64,000 nt of DNA, taken from assembly GCA_014529385.2 (NCBI GenBank), contig CM043960.1, positions 23,555,896 through 23,619,895 of the forward strand, in the 5' to 3' direction. This document shows positions 11,499 through 23,700 of the stretch, one piece after another; the first letter of the stretch is position 1, and every line of letters begins with the position of its first letter. Origin of the DNA: Adiantum capillus-veneris. Taxonomy: Eukaryota; Streptophyta; Polypodiopsida; Polypodiales; Pteridaceae. The notes under the pieces were generated by a model, which saw only the letters and a list, made by a program, of their open reading frames with translations, was not told where the DNA came from and searched no databases. Made by a program: the position numbers and the translations under genes.

Positions 11499-14400
11499 CG
11501 ACCAGTGTTTGAAAGGCCCACATACCAGCTCATAAATAATGCCCAGTGTTGGATCTGGAAGGATGGTTTATCTTTGAGGAAAGAATCTATTATAGCCCAT
11601 CCCCTCTAGATCTGAATGACATTACCTGAGTGAACCTAGAATTTTGTCCAGAGCCAAACTCTTACCCATCAAAGGTCAAGCTTCAACGTTATGATCAGAC
11701 GATCAATATTATGTGAAAATGGTCATAGATATAGAAGAGAGTTTGTAATCTATGATGCCTTGGTTCTTGACAATACCAGGGTGAAGATAATACAATTTAC
11801 AATTTGACATGGAAAGACATTTGTCATGCTTCATGAAGGTACCTAGGAACCTATGTGGAAGGTTTGCAAATGACAAACACCAACAGTGCAACACATAACA
11901 TACCTTCACGAGATCAAACCAAAGACAAAGAGTCTTGAGCCCAGCTCATGGAGAAAGCATTAGTGATCACCCTAGGAAGGGGGGAGCTACAAATCCATCA
12001 AAGTCAGTTCTTGTACCAGGAACAAAAACATCAGTTAGAAGCCCTAGAATTTCTAGCCAAACCTCTTCAAAACAAAATCCATTACCAGATCATATGGTTG
12101 TTGGAAGCTACCAACTGACACAGATTTCTTCAAAATATATTGACAAATGCCCGTATATATATCATCAAGGACAAAAGTTTTAGCTGATTTCTGCAAGTCA
12201 AAATGAAAGCCAACCAACCCAATAGCGTTCAAGCAATTGCATGTGACCAATCTCACGTATGCATATTGAGCTGCAGATGGTAATGAATACCAGCAACTCC
12301 ATTACCTTGTACAAACCCCTACAAATAGCAAGATTGAAGTCAAATATTTTCCCAAGATAGTACAAAGGCTCAAGCTACCAAAACAAGTGATAGATAGCTC
12401 AAAATCAATGGAAGTTAGAGCTCAAAAAGCCACAAAAAGGTCAATACCAAACTCTCCTCCAAAGAGATAGATTTTGCCAAAAATGATAGCAAATATTCTA
12501 AGATCAAAGTCTACCCATATGCATCCAGTTAATGCACAACATTTGTAAGAAAAAGGTGCATTATCACATCCAAACAATTCAACATCAACTGAAGCAGCTA
12601 ATGAAAGCAAGGAAGTTGCACAAAGAATTCAGCCCAAGGACATCACCATAGTAAGATCACTCAATATAGAAATAAATGTCGAGAAGATCTAGTGCAACAT
12701 TATTGGTCAACATGAAGAAAAGTTGTCAATCAAATTAAATCTAGACAAGTACCTCATGTCTTTTTGCACTTGGAAAAAATGTGGCCAACCACAACTAGAA
12801 GATGTGGTTCAAAAACCCTTGAAGCTCAATTTCATGTGATGACTAATAAAAGGTGTACTAGACGACATTATATTGGGAATTTCTCTTGCCTAAAAAGTTC
12901 TAGAAATGCGGAGTTCAAACAAGATGCAGTATTTAGAAATAACCAAGAATGAAGACCAGGGTCATTGATGGAAGACACCACACAGTCCTCAAGTACAATT
13001 CAAATAAAGATCGATACCAAAGTAAAATTTATTGAAGATGATTCATCTCCAACTAGCAAAAACTCAGATGAGCTCGAAGAAAATCAAGCAAAAGCAAGTG
13101 TAGTTTAAACACAATAGGTAACAACCACAAAATCTAATGAGATAGAAGCAACACCAAGAAGCAGATCATGAAAAATCAAGTGCAATTTAAACTCAGTAGA
13201 TGAGCTTGAAGCAGATTAAGCAAAAGCAAGTGCAATTCAAATACACTAGGTAACAACCACAAAAGCCAATGAGATGGAAACAACACCAAGACAAGAAGTA
13301 AAGAGATCAAGATTGAAAATATCTAGAAAGAAATAGGAAGTCCAAAGTTCAGTCACTCGTTGCCAGCTGAGTCAACAGATGCAAGTCTAAGTGGAACACA
13401 AAATCTCAAATCACCTTCCATAGAGACCCGGCTAAAGCAAGATGAAACCACAAACAGAAGTAGGACATGTATCTTCAAGAGAACCACCAACGAGGGTAGC
13501 TATAGTCCTCAACAGTGCAAATGGATCAAGTGTCTGATGCAATTCTCTATTGGATAAAGAAGCAAAGTGAAATATGGTTTCAGATAGTATCCATAGAATA
13601 CTAGAGATCACTCCATGTAAGTAGGACAACAAAGAAATCCTATGAATGGCTACAAGTTAAGGAGAAATGGTTGCTACTCTTAGCATCTAAAATCATGAAG
13701 AGAAGGTAAAGTCTCAAGTAAATCTTTCAAAAAAAAACCTATAGATGTCATCAAGTGGTGGTTAGACCAACACAAAGCATACAAAGAAGATACAATGTCA
13801 TTACTCTCTTTTCCAAGTTGTAGTAAGCAAAAGCTACAGGTGTCTCTAATGCTAGATTCAAAGCTCCAAATGTCACAAGAATCACCGACTCATTGTACAA
13901 GAAAAGGTAAAGCTAAAGTGGACCTACACTGTTGTGCGTGAAAGATGTGACATCTTATGCCTCTATATCAAAGAACCCTCATAAATCATCTCCTTCAAGC
14001 AAGTCAAACTTTAGAAACTCCAAGTCATTTGCAGAGCTAAATAAAACCTCTAGGGAGCCACCCAAAAGAGAAAAGGTTTATCAACTCAAGAGAAAAATAA
14101 ATTCAAGCAAGTGTTTGTCCCGAGAAGTCTAGTGAAAGTTAGTGATCCAATGTGGATTGAAGACAGAAGATCAACACGAAAAGATAAACACATGGGATGG
14201 ATAGCATCACAATACAGTCTAGAAGAACAAGAGTGCTACCGATGTAATAGCCACATATGGGTACCAAAACCGAAGATCCCGGCCTCATCACGACATATGA
14301 AATGCAGTCGAGACCCTCCCAAGGAAGAAGGACAAATGGGTATCAACCTCGCCAATATTCAAAGATACCTAATACGTGAAAGTACAAAAGGACAACACCG

Positions 14401-15832
14401 AATTCTCTTCAAGCTTGCCACTATTAGCAAGAAGATAGAAGGTAGAAATATATTCCAAAGAATCTTCTTCTTGCACATAGGTCTTACATAGGCTATACAA
14501 AGATTTGGCTACCATTCAACGAAGAACAATTGCACTTATAGATAAGTTGTATGAAGATCTCAAGAGCTCAACAAGACCTTACGCCAAACAAAGTCAACAA
14601 AGAAGATGTAAAGGTAATAGAAGGATTTGGATTCCTAAGTCTTCTAATGCTCCTAGTTAGAAATTAGATATTGACTGCCAATAAAGTCCTATAACAACAT
14701 CAAAGGCTCCTTACAATAGGCCTAACTGCAAAATCAAACGGACAATGGAGTCTTCACAATCAAATAAGGACACCCAGTTCAACATGAATGCAGATTCAAG
14801 CTGTTAAAACAGGTATGGAAAAATAAACCTTCAATGCCAACTTGGTCCTTCAATAATCCACTTTTTGAGGATTCAAGATTACTTTTACTTGAAGATATGT
14901 TTCTAGTAAGCATAAGAATGTAAAAAGTTAAGTTGCCAGGGTGCAAAGCTGAGAACACTCTTTGACATAGACAGAGTTGGGTTGCTGAGCTGTAAAATGA
15001 GCAAAGCATTAGTCCCAAAGCTTCAACTCTTAATAAACTTTGTGCTAAGATTCATAGTTATTAGGTTAACGCTCAAGCTAATATATCTAAATCATGTCGC
15101 TCAGGCTAGTAGAGATGAGCATAAGAGTCGAAGTCTATTAGCTTAATCATGGTGGAGTGACGTAGAGTCCAACACTCTCGCACAATGCATAGTAGTATGA
15201 GAGTATGTTTCCTCAATAACAAAAACCCTTTTTAAAGGGGTGCCAAATTGTAAAGCCACGACATATGCTTTTATAGCTACCCCTTGTTTTTGAAGAACCC
15301 CTTCGAATTATTTCTTGCACAACATATTGTTTTCTATGTATTTCTGTGTACACATATAGGATGTCCCATCATTGGACATATGCATTAGACACTCTTTTTT
15401 GCTTTCACCTATGCACCTTAAGTGTACTACAACAGACAAATCAACTTTCCATATTGCTACCCTTATATTTGTGCTCTCTTATTTCTATATCCGTCAACAA
15501 ATAATCCTTCAGTACTTAATTAATATTTTCCATGCTAATAAGTACTCCAATAATGTGCATATCCCAAAGGAACTTTTTTCCCACAGGGGTTTTTCCTTTG
15601 GTCATTCAGGTCTCTTGTATATGCCAACCTTGCCATTATGCTGCTACAATGGACAATGCGACATCATCTCTCAGGTCAGAGACAAGTTTGGACATTCAAG
15701 ATGCTACAATGCAATGAACCTCATCAATGGATTCATTTAAAAATGAAGACAATATAGCTCCTTGACAACCAATCAACAACCTTCCAGCCTCCCACGAACA
15801 CTTCTCAGTAGTGCCCGAGGACCGGCACTAAA
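11499..15832 (+). other. Unrecognised decayed sequence, possibly retroelement interior
   Basis: There is no domain I can identify. Plus-strand reading gives short Ser/Thr/Lys/Gln-rich pieces (11935-12183, 13360-13557, 13932-14132, 14111-14491) separated by stops. The region ends at a purine tract and LTR-like start (15833-15848), so it may be the ruined interior of an LTR element. Purine-rich plus-strand composition with phrases such as GAAGCAACACCAAG is repeated around 13140-13300. I cannot assign any of the small frames to a gene. Confidence 0.35.
13080..13310 (+). repeat. Imperfect internal duplication
   Basis: The phrase around GCAAAAGCAAGTG, followed by ACACAATAGGTAACAACCACAAAA and a GAGAT(A/G)GAA run, occurs at about 13088-13160. 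It occurs again, diverged, at about 13219-13290. The offset is roughly 130 bp. Confidence 0.55.
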
Positions 15833-16710
15833 ATTGGAAGGAGGGAATGTTCATTGAGCCGACGTCAGTTAACACAAGCTGCTAAAGGTCCAAGCCTAGC
15901 GACTACACATCAAGAAAACATGAAAAGAAGTAGTAAAGATTGGAGCTACACATTTTTCATTTTTCCAAAGTAGCCGTGTATTGTAATTTCTCGATTTATT
16001 TCAAGACATTGTACTAATTATAGGCTCAATGAGAGTTCCAACCTATAAAGAATATTTCAATTAGCGTACCTAGGTTGCAAATAGAGTAGCAATGTGCAAA
16101 TGAAATTAGGGTTCTCAGACTCATTTATTGAGACCACTTCTAGTGAGAGCTCATGAGGTGTGTGGCTATGGATTCCTTGACCTTCTCCTTAAGAGGTGTG
16201 TGTGCATGGATAATTAGGGGTCCTCAAGCCATGTTCAAACTAGCTCACAATTCTCTTTTAGCAGGTATTCTTACACACTTTTGGAGTCATTCAAGACCTA
16301 TTGTTTTTTTATTTTATTCCTGTAAAAGCACACTTGATTCTAGAAAGTATTCCATTGGCAATTTTAAAGGTTGCATCATCCTTTTGGCACCCTAAGGTCT
16401 TGAGATGCATCTTAAACTTATTGCATTTGCACTTTTGAAGGTTGCTTCACCCTTTTGATACCCGAAGGCTTTGAGACTCACCTTACCACCATCTTCATAA
16501 TTTTGGTCCTTCCACTCTTTTATTTTCTCTCTTTAGGACGATCAATTTTAGAGAGATAAAATCATCAAAGTAGAATTGGTGACAATTCCTTTTAGAATAT
16601 TTTATTGGAATAGGAAACTATAACACATTTAAAAGAGAATTTTCTAAATCAAGTTTGAACCCACATTAAAGAATCTGTTCAGCAGTTCAGCCTTGAGGAT
16701 AGGTGTGACA
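15833..16710 (+). mobile_element. Putative polypurine tract and start of an LTR
   Basis: The purine run TTGGAAGGAGGGAA (15834-15847) is followed directly by TGTTCATTGAGCC. This is the typical junction of a polypurine tract with a gypsy 3' LTR. A TATA-like CCTATAAAGAA lies near 16040. The right end is not resolved; a possible TG...CA end lies near 16711. I found no second copy of this LTR in the window, so the call rests on the junction alone. Confidence 0.42.
16364..16490 (+). repeat. About 70-bp tandem duplication
   Basis: AAGGTTGC followed by TCA, CCCTTTTG, ACCC, AAGG and TTGAGA blocks occurs twice about 70 bp apart (16368 and 16438), with moderate divergence. Confidence 0.6.
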
Positions 16711-17660
16711 AGCTTTGAACACCAATTATCAAATGAGCCAACATTTTGTCAAAAACAAATCCAAAACAAACTTGTTTTAAGAAGCATAAGCAAAATAAAA
16801 AGCATGAAGATTGTAAGATTGTTTCTTCCCAATGAAGGCCTGCACTAACACTCTTAAGAGTTGCCTCACATAAACTGTTGATAAGGGTATGCTCTAAGGT
16901 GGTGCAATGGAACCTAGTTGCTACTATACATTAGGAAAAATGTGTCTTAGATTAGCCTTTAGCGAGTTACAAATTCAAGACATTCCCTTGAGAGGAGAGT
17001 GAAAAGGAAAAATTTTTCTTGGCTTTTGTAAGAAAATAGTGTAAATATAGCCAAAAAATATAGTTTAATTTGCAAAATTTCTGATTAGAAATTGGCTCAA
17101 AATAATATGGGTATGTTTGAGATAAAGGTTTTTCAAGAACACACTCCTACAAAATGACATTGACATGCTACTTATATCCATAACTAAGATTTAGAACTTT
17201 TCTTTACTATCCTACAATGTGAAACCCTACTTGATTGAAAGGGTGGTACCTAGACTGGTCTTATTTTCCAATCGTGGCAATGTACCATGTGACTAACATG
17301 TAAAAGAATTTAATTTTGAAAGAAGTCAATAGAAATGCAATAATATAAGGAGTCATCCGAAAAACCTTTTATTGAAATAAAAAGCCAACTGTATGGCATA
17401 ATGAATTCTTTTTAAAATCTTGTATTGGCATAGAAAGCCAAAAGATATCTAAATGAGAAATTTATAAATCAAGTCTAAACACACATTATATAAGAATCTT
17501 TTTCAGTAGTGCACCCTAAGGATAAGCATAACCAACTTTGAACACCAATTATGAAATCAGATGAATCAACACTTTATCGAAAAGCAAAGCAGAAACAAAC
17601 TAGCTTTAAGAAGCGTAAGGAGTCGTTGAGGGTATTCCTTGAAAGTATGCTCTAAGGCAA
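16590..17660 (+). repeat. Diverged direct repeats about 800 bp apart
   Basis: A block at about 16600-16830 recurs at about 17375-17630 at reduced similarity. Shared phrases include ACTTTGAACACCAATTAT(C/G)AAAT and the GAAACAAAC(T)...TTTAAGAAGC section. It is an old duplication or two remnants of one repeat family. No coding function is visible. Confidence 0.65.
17163..17295 (+). repeat. Dispersed repeat, copy 1
   Basis: It starts CATGCTACTTATATCCATAAC and ends near CAATGTACCATGTG. It matches 24256-24412 in the same orientation with scattered substitutions. The second copy carries about 35 extra bases. No protein is encoded. Confidence 0.65.
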
Positions 17661-17794
17661 CCCCAAATATAGAACGCTACAACACCCTTCTAAAGGGGGT
17701 TTACGATCCATCAAAAGTTGTAAGATTCTCTTCCAATGTAGGTTCACACAAGCACTCTTTAGAGCTGCCTAGCATAAGGAGTCATTGACAAGGA

Positions 17795-18404
17795 TTTAAT
17801 ATATACGTAATCATGTAAAATCTTATGTGATTACTAAGTGTTATTGTCATATTTATATAATTGGAGTTTACATGATCACAATTAAGCTGGTTTAGGATGC
17901 CCTGTTAACCTAGTGTCCACAAAAAGCCCATCAGGTTTAAACTTTCCCCCGACAGGCCCACAAAAAAAAAGAAAAAACCAATGGGCCCATCGAAAAAAGG
18001 TGAAAGCCCGGCAGACCCACAACTTAATAAAAAGGTGGGCTACACAAACCTGCGGGTTAGTGTATGTGTGTGTGTGCGTGTATATATATATATATATATA
18101 TATAATTTAATATATACGTAATCACATAAAATCTTATGTGATTACTAAGTGTTATTGTCATATTTATATAATTGTAGTTTACATTATCACAGTTAAGCTG
18201 GTTTAGGATGACCTGTTAACCTAGTGTCCACAAAAAGCCCATCAGGTTTAAACTTTCCCCCGACAAGCCCACAAAAAAAAAAAGAAAAAAACCGATGGGC
18301 CCACCGAAAAAAGGTGAAAGCCCGACAGACCCGCAACTTAATAAAAAGGTGGGCTACACGAACCTGCGGGTTAGTGTGTGTGTGTGTGTGTGTATAGATA
18401 TATA

Positions 18405-18491
<87 letters not shown>

Positions 18492-18500
18492 GAAGACAAT
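17795..18500 (+). repeat. 311-bp tandem duplication ending in an expanded microsatellite
   Basis: Two units start with TTTAATATATACGTAATCA at about 17795 and 18106. They are nearly identical, including CTGGTTTAGGATG, CCTAGTGTCCACAAAAAGCCC and GGTGGGCTACAC. Unit 1 ends in a short TG/TA run (18061-18104). Unit 2 ends in a much longer compound run of TG, TA and GA dinucleotides (about 18376-18490). The microsatellite therefore expanded after duplication or mediated it. Confidence 0.88.
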
Positions 18501-18717
18501 GAAAATTTTTGCATGTACATCAAGAAGAGAGAGGGAGTGAGAGGATTGCGTGGGAGTGTGCTCTGTGTTACAATGCACGGCAGTAGCAAAGTACCCAACC
18601 ACAGGACTCGTGTGTTTGTGTTGCGTGGTAGCCTGTCTTGTGTCGTATTGTATGACAATAATGGGGTACTTTACCACACAATTTAGGTGTGTGCGTTAGC
18701 CATTCTACGGAATAGTG

Positions 18718-18773
18718 CTTACCACAAGGACATCACCTCGATTACGCGGGGAATATGTTGTCCTTGTGGTAAG
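18718..18773. repeat. Perfect 15-bp stem inverted repeat
   Basis: CTTACCACAAGGACA (18718-18732) and its exact reverse complement (18759-18773) flank a 26-base spacer. The structure can fold into a hairpin in DNA or RNA. Its role is unknown; a small palindromic insertion footprint or a MITE remnant are options. Confidence 0.7.
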
Positions 18774-19369
18774 TATTGGCTCATCATGGATACTACGTCA
18801 ATAACATAGTAATAATAGTATCATTATTATGAGTCAAGTTCCCTTCCCCATGCAAAAGAAACATATGGGAATCGATCGGTAATGCGACCATATGATGCTC
18901 ATATTTAAACTATTTTTACTCTTTAGATTCAAACGACACTTGGTCGATAACGCGGCTAATGTGTGTTGTTTATTAGAAGCATGTGTTTATGCATAAATAC
19001 GATGTTCAGATTGTTGATCCAGCTTTATGAATGCCATATAAACTATATGTGCATATATATAGTGTTTTTTAAAGTATTATGTACACAAAATACTTGGTCG
19101 GTAGCGTAGTTGTGAAGCATATTTCGTATACAAATTCTCATAATGTCTATAAACGTTTATGTTGATTGTTTTTGTCAAAGTATCTCATATCACATTGTTA
19201 ATTGTTGGTGTTGATTGTTTATATAGTTATATTTAAATCATTTTTTTATTCACCAGTGCAAAAGTGGTGCTCAAACAAAGGGAAGTCATCGTGAGCGCCA
19301 TTCACAAGGAGTGCATACATGCAATTTCATTGTGTGCAGATGCCAAAATCCAGTAGATAAATTAGAGTT

Positions 19370-20732
19370 TCATTTTTATTGAAGATTTCATAAGCACTAT
19401 CTGGGAGAATACAAAGCGCAAACTGTGTGGAGAAGGCCACTATGAGTTACTTATGCCAACAAGAATCAGAGAATTTGACCCCCATTATAAAATCACAACG
19501 ATGCTTAGTAATATGAAGATATGTTGTACAGACCTGAAAGAAGAACTTCCTTCCACTGAGCTATGGGACAAACAATGGGAGGAGCAGAAGGTAAAGATGT
19601 AGGGAGTGAAAGTCTAGGATCAACTCACTTTGCCCAAGAGAATCAAGATGGTGCAAGTTGTGCATGGAGCCATCGGTGGCCGATCAGATTCCAACGACAC
19701 CAGGTCATTTTTGCGCACAACATTGAATGCAAAGTGTGCGCATCTAATAGGCATTCCCCACAAATCCTTGGTAGAAGGTGCCAGGATTGGAGCAGACTTT
19801 ATTGGTATATGTACCTTATATTTTATTAAAAGCATATCCTTCTTTCCAAAGCATATCAATTACGTAGAAAAATGCTACAAGAGAGGGACATAAGCAAATT
19901 TTGATAGCTTCCAAATAGATCAGGGCATGCATTGGCTTCACTACAAATACCCTGTGGATCACTCTCTTCCCATACTATAATGGGGGCTCATTGGGAGACA
20001 TGATGTGCTAAGTACTACTCTCGCAAGGTGCATTTTGGTGTTGTATACACAAACTCCAATAGAGCTCTAGTATGGCTAGAAGAAGTTTCCAGTTGCAAAT
20101 TAACAACTATCGAAGATAGATCATGCACGTCTAAGAGCAGTGATTGAGCACATGCCGACCATTTTGCATGCTTTGATTGACGATGTCGCGGCCACTCACT
20201 CTGCTGACATAGTAAATTGCAATCTGCATCCTTATAGTGTAATGCTATTTTTCATCCATTAAATAAACCTTGTATCAGCATTATTGATTGGAACAGGATG
20301 CTCAGAACCCCAGCCAAGCAGGTGCCCAATAATTATGTATATAATGCAGCTCAATCTTTGTTTGCAATTTTGGAGGCAAATGAAGCAGGAGAACATGAGC
20401 TCTCAAAGTGTCCATGGATTACTCTAGAAATATATGATCCACAGTGTTTGTATGCATACACAAAGACGAACGATATATGTGCACTAGGTTTTTTGTACGG
20501 GATGCTGATAGATTTTTGAAGTGCAGCTAGGAGAGTATACTTCCCATATGACGTTTTTTGTCACAATCCTGACCACGAGACCCTGAAAGCTATTATGGAC
20601 ACATGGATGAAGTTCAAAGAGCGTGAAGCCAAAAGAAATGCTTCAAACATTTTCCTATTTTTCAAAGAGCATTCAACGACAGATCCTAATCATGTTCAAT
20701 GGCCGCTCATTGAATCCGATTTAAACACTTGA
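19370..20732 (+). pseudogene. Remnant of an unrecognised protein-coding gene
   Basis: Several plus-strand segments read like ordinary protein rather than random frames. About 19376-19600 has STIWENTKRKLCGEGHYELL, MPTRIREFDPHYKI and KEELPSTELWDKQW. Position 19630-19890 has VVHGAIGGRSDSNDTRSF and PHKSLVEGARIGADFIG. Position 20298-20519 has QVPNNYVYNAAQSLFAILEA and HELSKCPWITLEIYDPQCLY. After a stop, 20520-20732 has RVYFPYDVFCHNPDHETLK and DPNHVQWPLIESDLNT. They are broken by stops and frame changes, possibly also introns. I do not recognise a family. No LTR or terminal inverted repeat clearly brackets it, so it could be a dead host gene or a transposon gene. Confidence 0.42.
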
Positions 20733-23700
20733 AAATTATCATCTTCTGTTGTAAATGATTTGTTATCTAGGTTTTTTATTTGGACCATCTGTCTATAATC
20801 AATCCTGATATTGTTGTATTGGTGTAAATGTGTGAAAAGAACCTTTTTATTATGTTACTAGTTCTTTTTACAGTTCTTTGCATTATCCATGACTACTTGA
20901 ATGACATGTTCAACACCTTTTTTTTAATTGCACTGATCAAGACCTCAACAATATATTTACCACTTTTAATAGCACTAGAACTGTAAATAGTGACAAACCA
21001 ACACAATATTGATCAATGGTCTTCTTTGAACACTAGACCGTATTCACCGATTTTCTTCCATGCATGTTTTCAATGATGGTTGTCAACCATGACTAATGCA
21101 CTCACAACGAATATTTCTTTTGCAAGCACATTTTGTTTCTCTTCTAGCATCTGTGTTTAAAAGGTTTGGTGCAATGATCTTTGTAGCATTTGCCCAAACC
21201 CAACCTCGATGTGGCGCTTAAAAGAAATATTGTTTGGTATTGTGTCTCCACCTGCATGTTGTTCTGTAGTGTTTGTTGGTGTTATCACAAGATTGTTATG
21301 ATTGGTATTCAACTCTCATTGCTCTTGGTATGCATCCATACTCAATGTCTCTTACCACCCCTCTTCACGAGCTCATCTCTCAAACAATTTGTAAATGCAA
21401 TCCCAGAGGATGTGTGCATTTGCAACAATTCTTTGTAAAGCTATTGGTCCCTAATACGTGGAGCCCCGCTTGATTTTGTGGTGAAGCATAGTTTACGTTG
21501 ACACCCCATATATCGATCGCATATGTTATGAGCAAACTCCCACTCTTTGTCGGGCGCTTTTTTTTTTCTTTCCCGAGCGTATTTCTTGTGCCGACATTCT
21601 CGTCCATTGATTGCAATTATAACTAAATACATAAGTAGTACATATTCAATTGTAAGAAAAAAAAAATCTACTTTTCAATATATATTACAACTAAAAACTT
21701 CATTAAGAAAGCAATCAAATTTACACATTTGGTAAAAGTACAATATCTTTATTTAGTGGTGGCAAATTTTATTGTTTACTCCATTTGTTCACATGTAACA
21801 AAGAATAATCAACTCCAAAATCTTCAGACATGGTAACGATAATAATTAATTGCAAAATAAAAATAAAAACATCAATACATATGATTTCAATCTCATGCAC
21901 CAACAATCTTGCATAGTACGCAATGCACTCTATCTGACAGTTATGCATAAAACAAGCCTATAAAATTTTCAATGCAATTACACACTTGAGGATTACTTTG
22001 ACACAATGTGCAATTTGTAAACAATAAGACACATTTGTAAAAATCACGTTGTCTATATTTAATGGTGGTAAATTTTATTATTTGCTCAATTATTTTCACA
22101 TGCAATAAAAAATAATAAACTTAGGCATGGTATCGATGATAAGTAGCCCCCTAATACATTCGATTAAATAGATTAAATATATATACTATTTCCACCCAAT
22201 TAAAGATTGTAGATCTCATATTGTATAGTGACAAACAATATACATCAAGTAAACCCTATGATGGTGTGAAATGCAAGACTTCAAGGATCTTCATATACCC
22301 GGTAGACTTCCAACCCTTGACTAACGACTCATTCTTAGTATATACTCATTTTCTAAGACAAACTTCAAAACCAACTTCAGTCCCTTTACAAACCAATGAC
22401 TTCGTTGCAATGAGCATGACCCTAAAGAGATCCAATTTGTTTAGCAACGTACCTTTGTCTTAGGTCAAGGATTTTAATTTTTTTAAGATATGGTTACCAT
22501 ATTATGAATCACTCTCAGCCCAGAAATAGGACCTATGACTCTATAACCTTAGGTAAACTCACAAAGAGAAATATGGGATCTACGACCCAAAAGTCTATGC
22601 ATAGAAATTGGGCAAAATGTGTCGTGTCTAAAACTAAACTCGAACACGAATTAAACCCAAAAGCCCGGGAAACGCACATTGGCTCACAATATAACATCAT
22701 AAAAATAGAGGAGGGTACACGATGCGCATGCGAGTGAAGTGGCTATCCCACGCAACGCAAAATCTGGACATGAGGTCTACGATCAAATCTCAAATCGATC
22801 GTGGGGGGTGGCAATGTCTCCGTACTACCTTGATTTTTGCGCTACCCAAGTTTAATTCGGCTCAGGATGCCGCTCGAGGCTGTTGATCCCCTCATTGTCT
22901 CTCATTAAATACATGTTGTTACTCAGTGCCAAGGGTATTCTAATTAACATTTCTTGCTTGGTCTTTCAATTTCCAAAGCTCTGAGTTTTTTTGCCATGGG
23001 ATTTTTTATGTTTGTCGATTGCTCCTAGGCCTCCAATCCTCCTCGTCCACTAGTAGCTGCCTCCGTCGTTTCTTCTCCTTTTACTTTTATTCACAAAGAT
23101 TCAAAGAGCATCTTTCTAGATTCACATTAAAAATTTCACTTCCAAAATTGTGGTGACATACTAAAATCGTGGTGACATACTCACTGGTAAATATTGGTAG
23201 GTTTGATATTAAACTACTCAAAATATACGCAGATTTCCTACAGTAGCCTTGATTTGCTGGAAAATGCGCAAAGTATGAGCAGGTTTCAAGCTTCCACCAC
23301 CTTCCTGGACGATCTACAGGGTCTATACTAGCCAACCAACACATGAGCAGATCGTGATTTCGAGTGCACACTTTACATTAAAAACAAGTGAAAGGGTCAC
23401 GATGGCTTTCTAAAACAATAAGAAAGTGATAAAATTATTAGGTTGAGTTTAACTAGAACTATATAAGGTGAAGCACTGTTTGGGAATGTCTCTTATTAAG
23501 CGATCGAGTGTTCTCTTGGCAAAGAAGCAAACCAAAAATACTATCAATTTTTTTGAAATTTGTAGGATTTTTGAACAAAGTTTTGACATCATTGCACCGG
23601 TTTTTCTTCTCTTTACCATGGTTTTCTCATTAAAAAATATATATATATGTGTGTGTATATATATAAATAAATAAATAAATAAATTTATATATATAATAAA

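Noticed and set aside
18354-18686. Long open frames of alternating Ile/Tyr, Ser/Leu or Arg/Glu
   Set aside because: They are translations of the TA, GA and TG microsatellite and have no codon structure of a gene.
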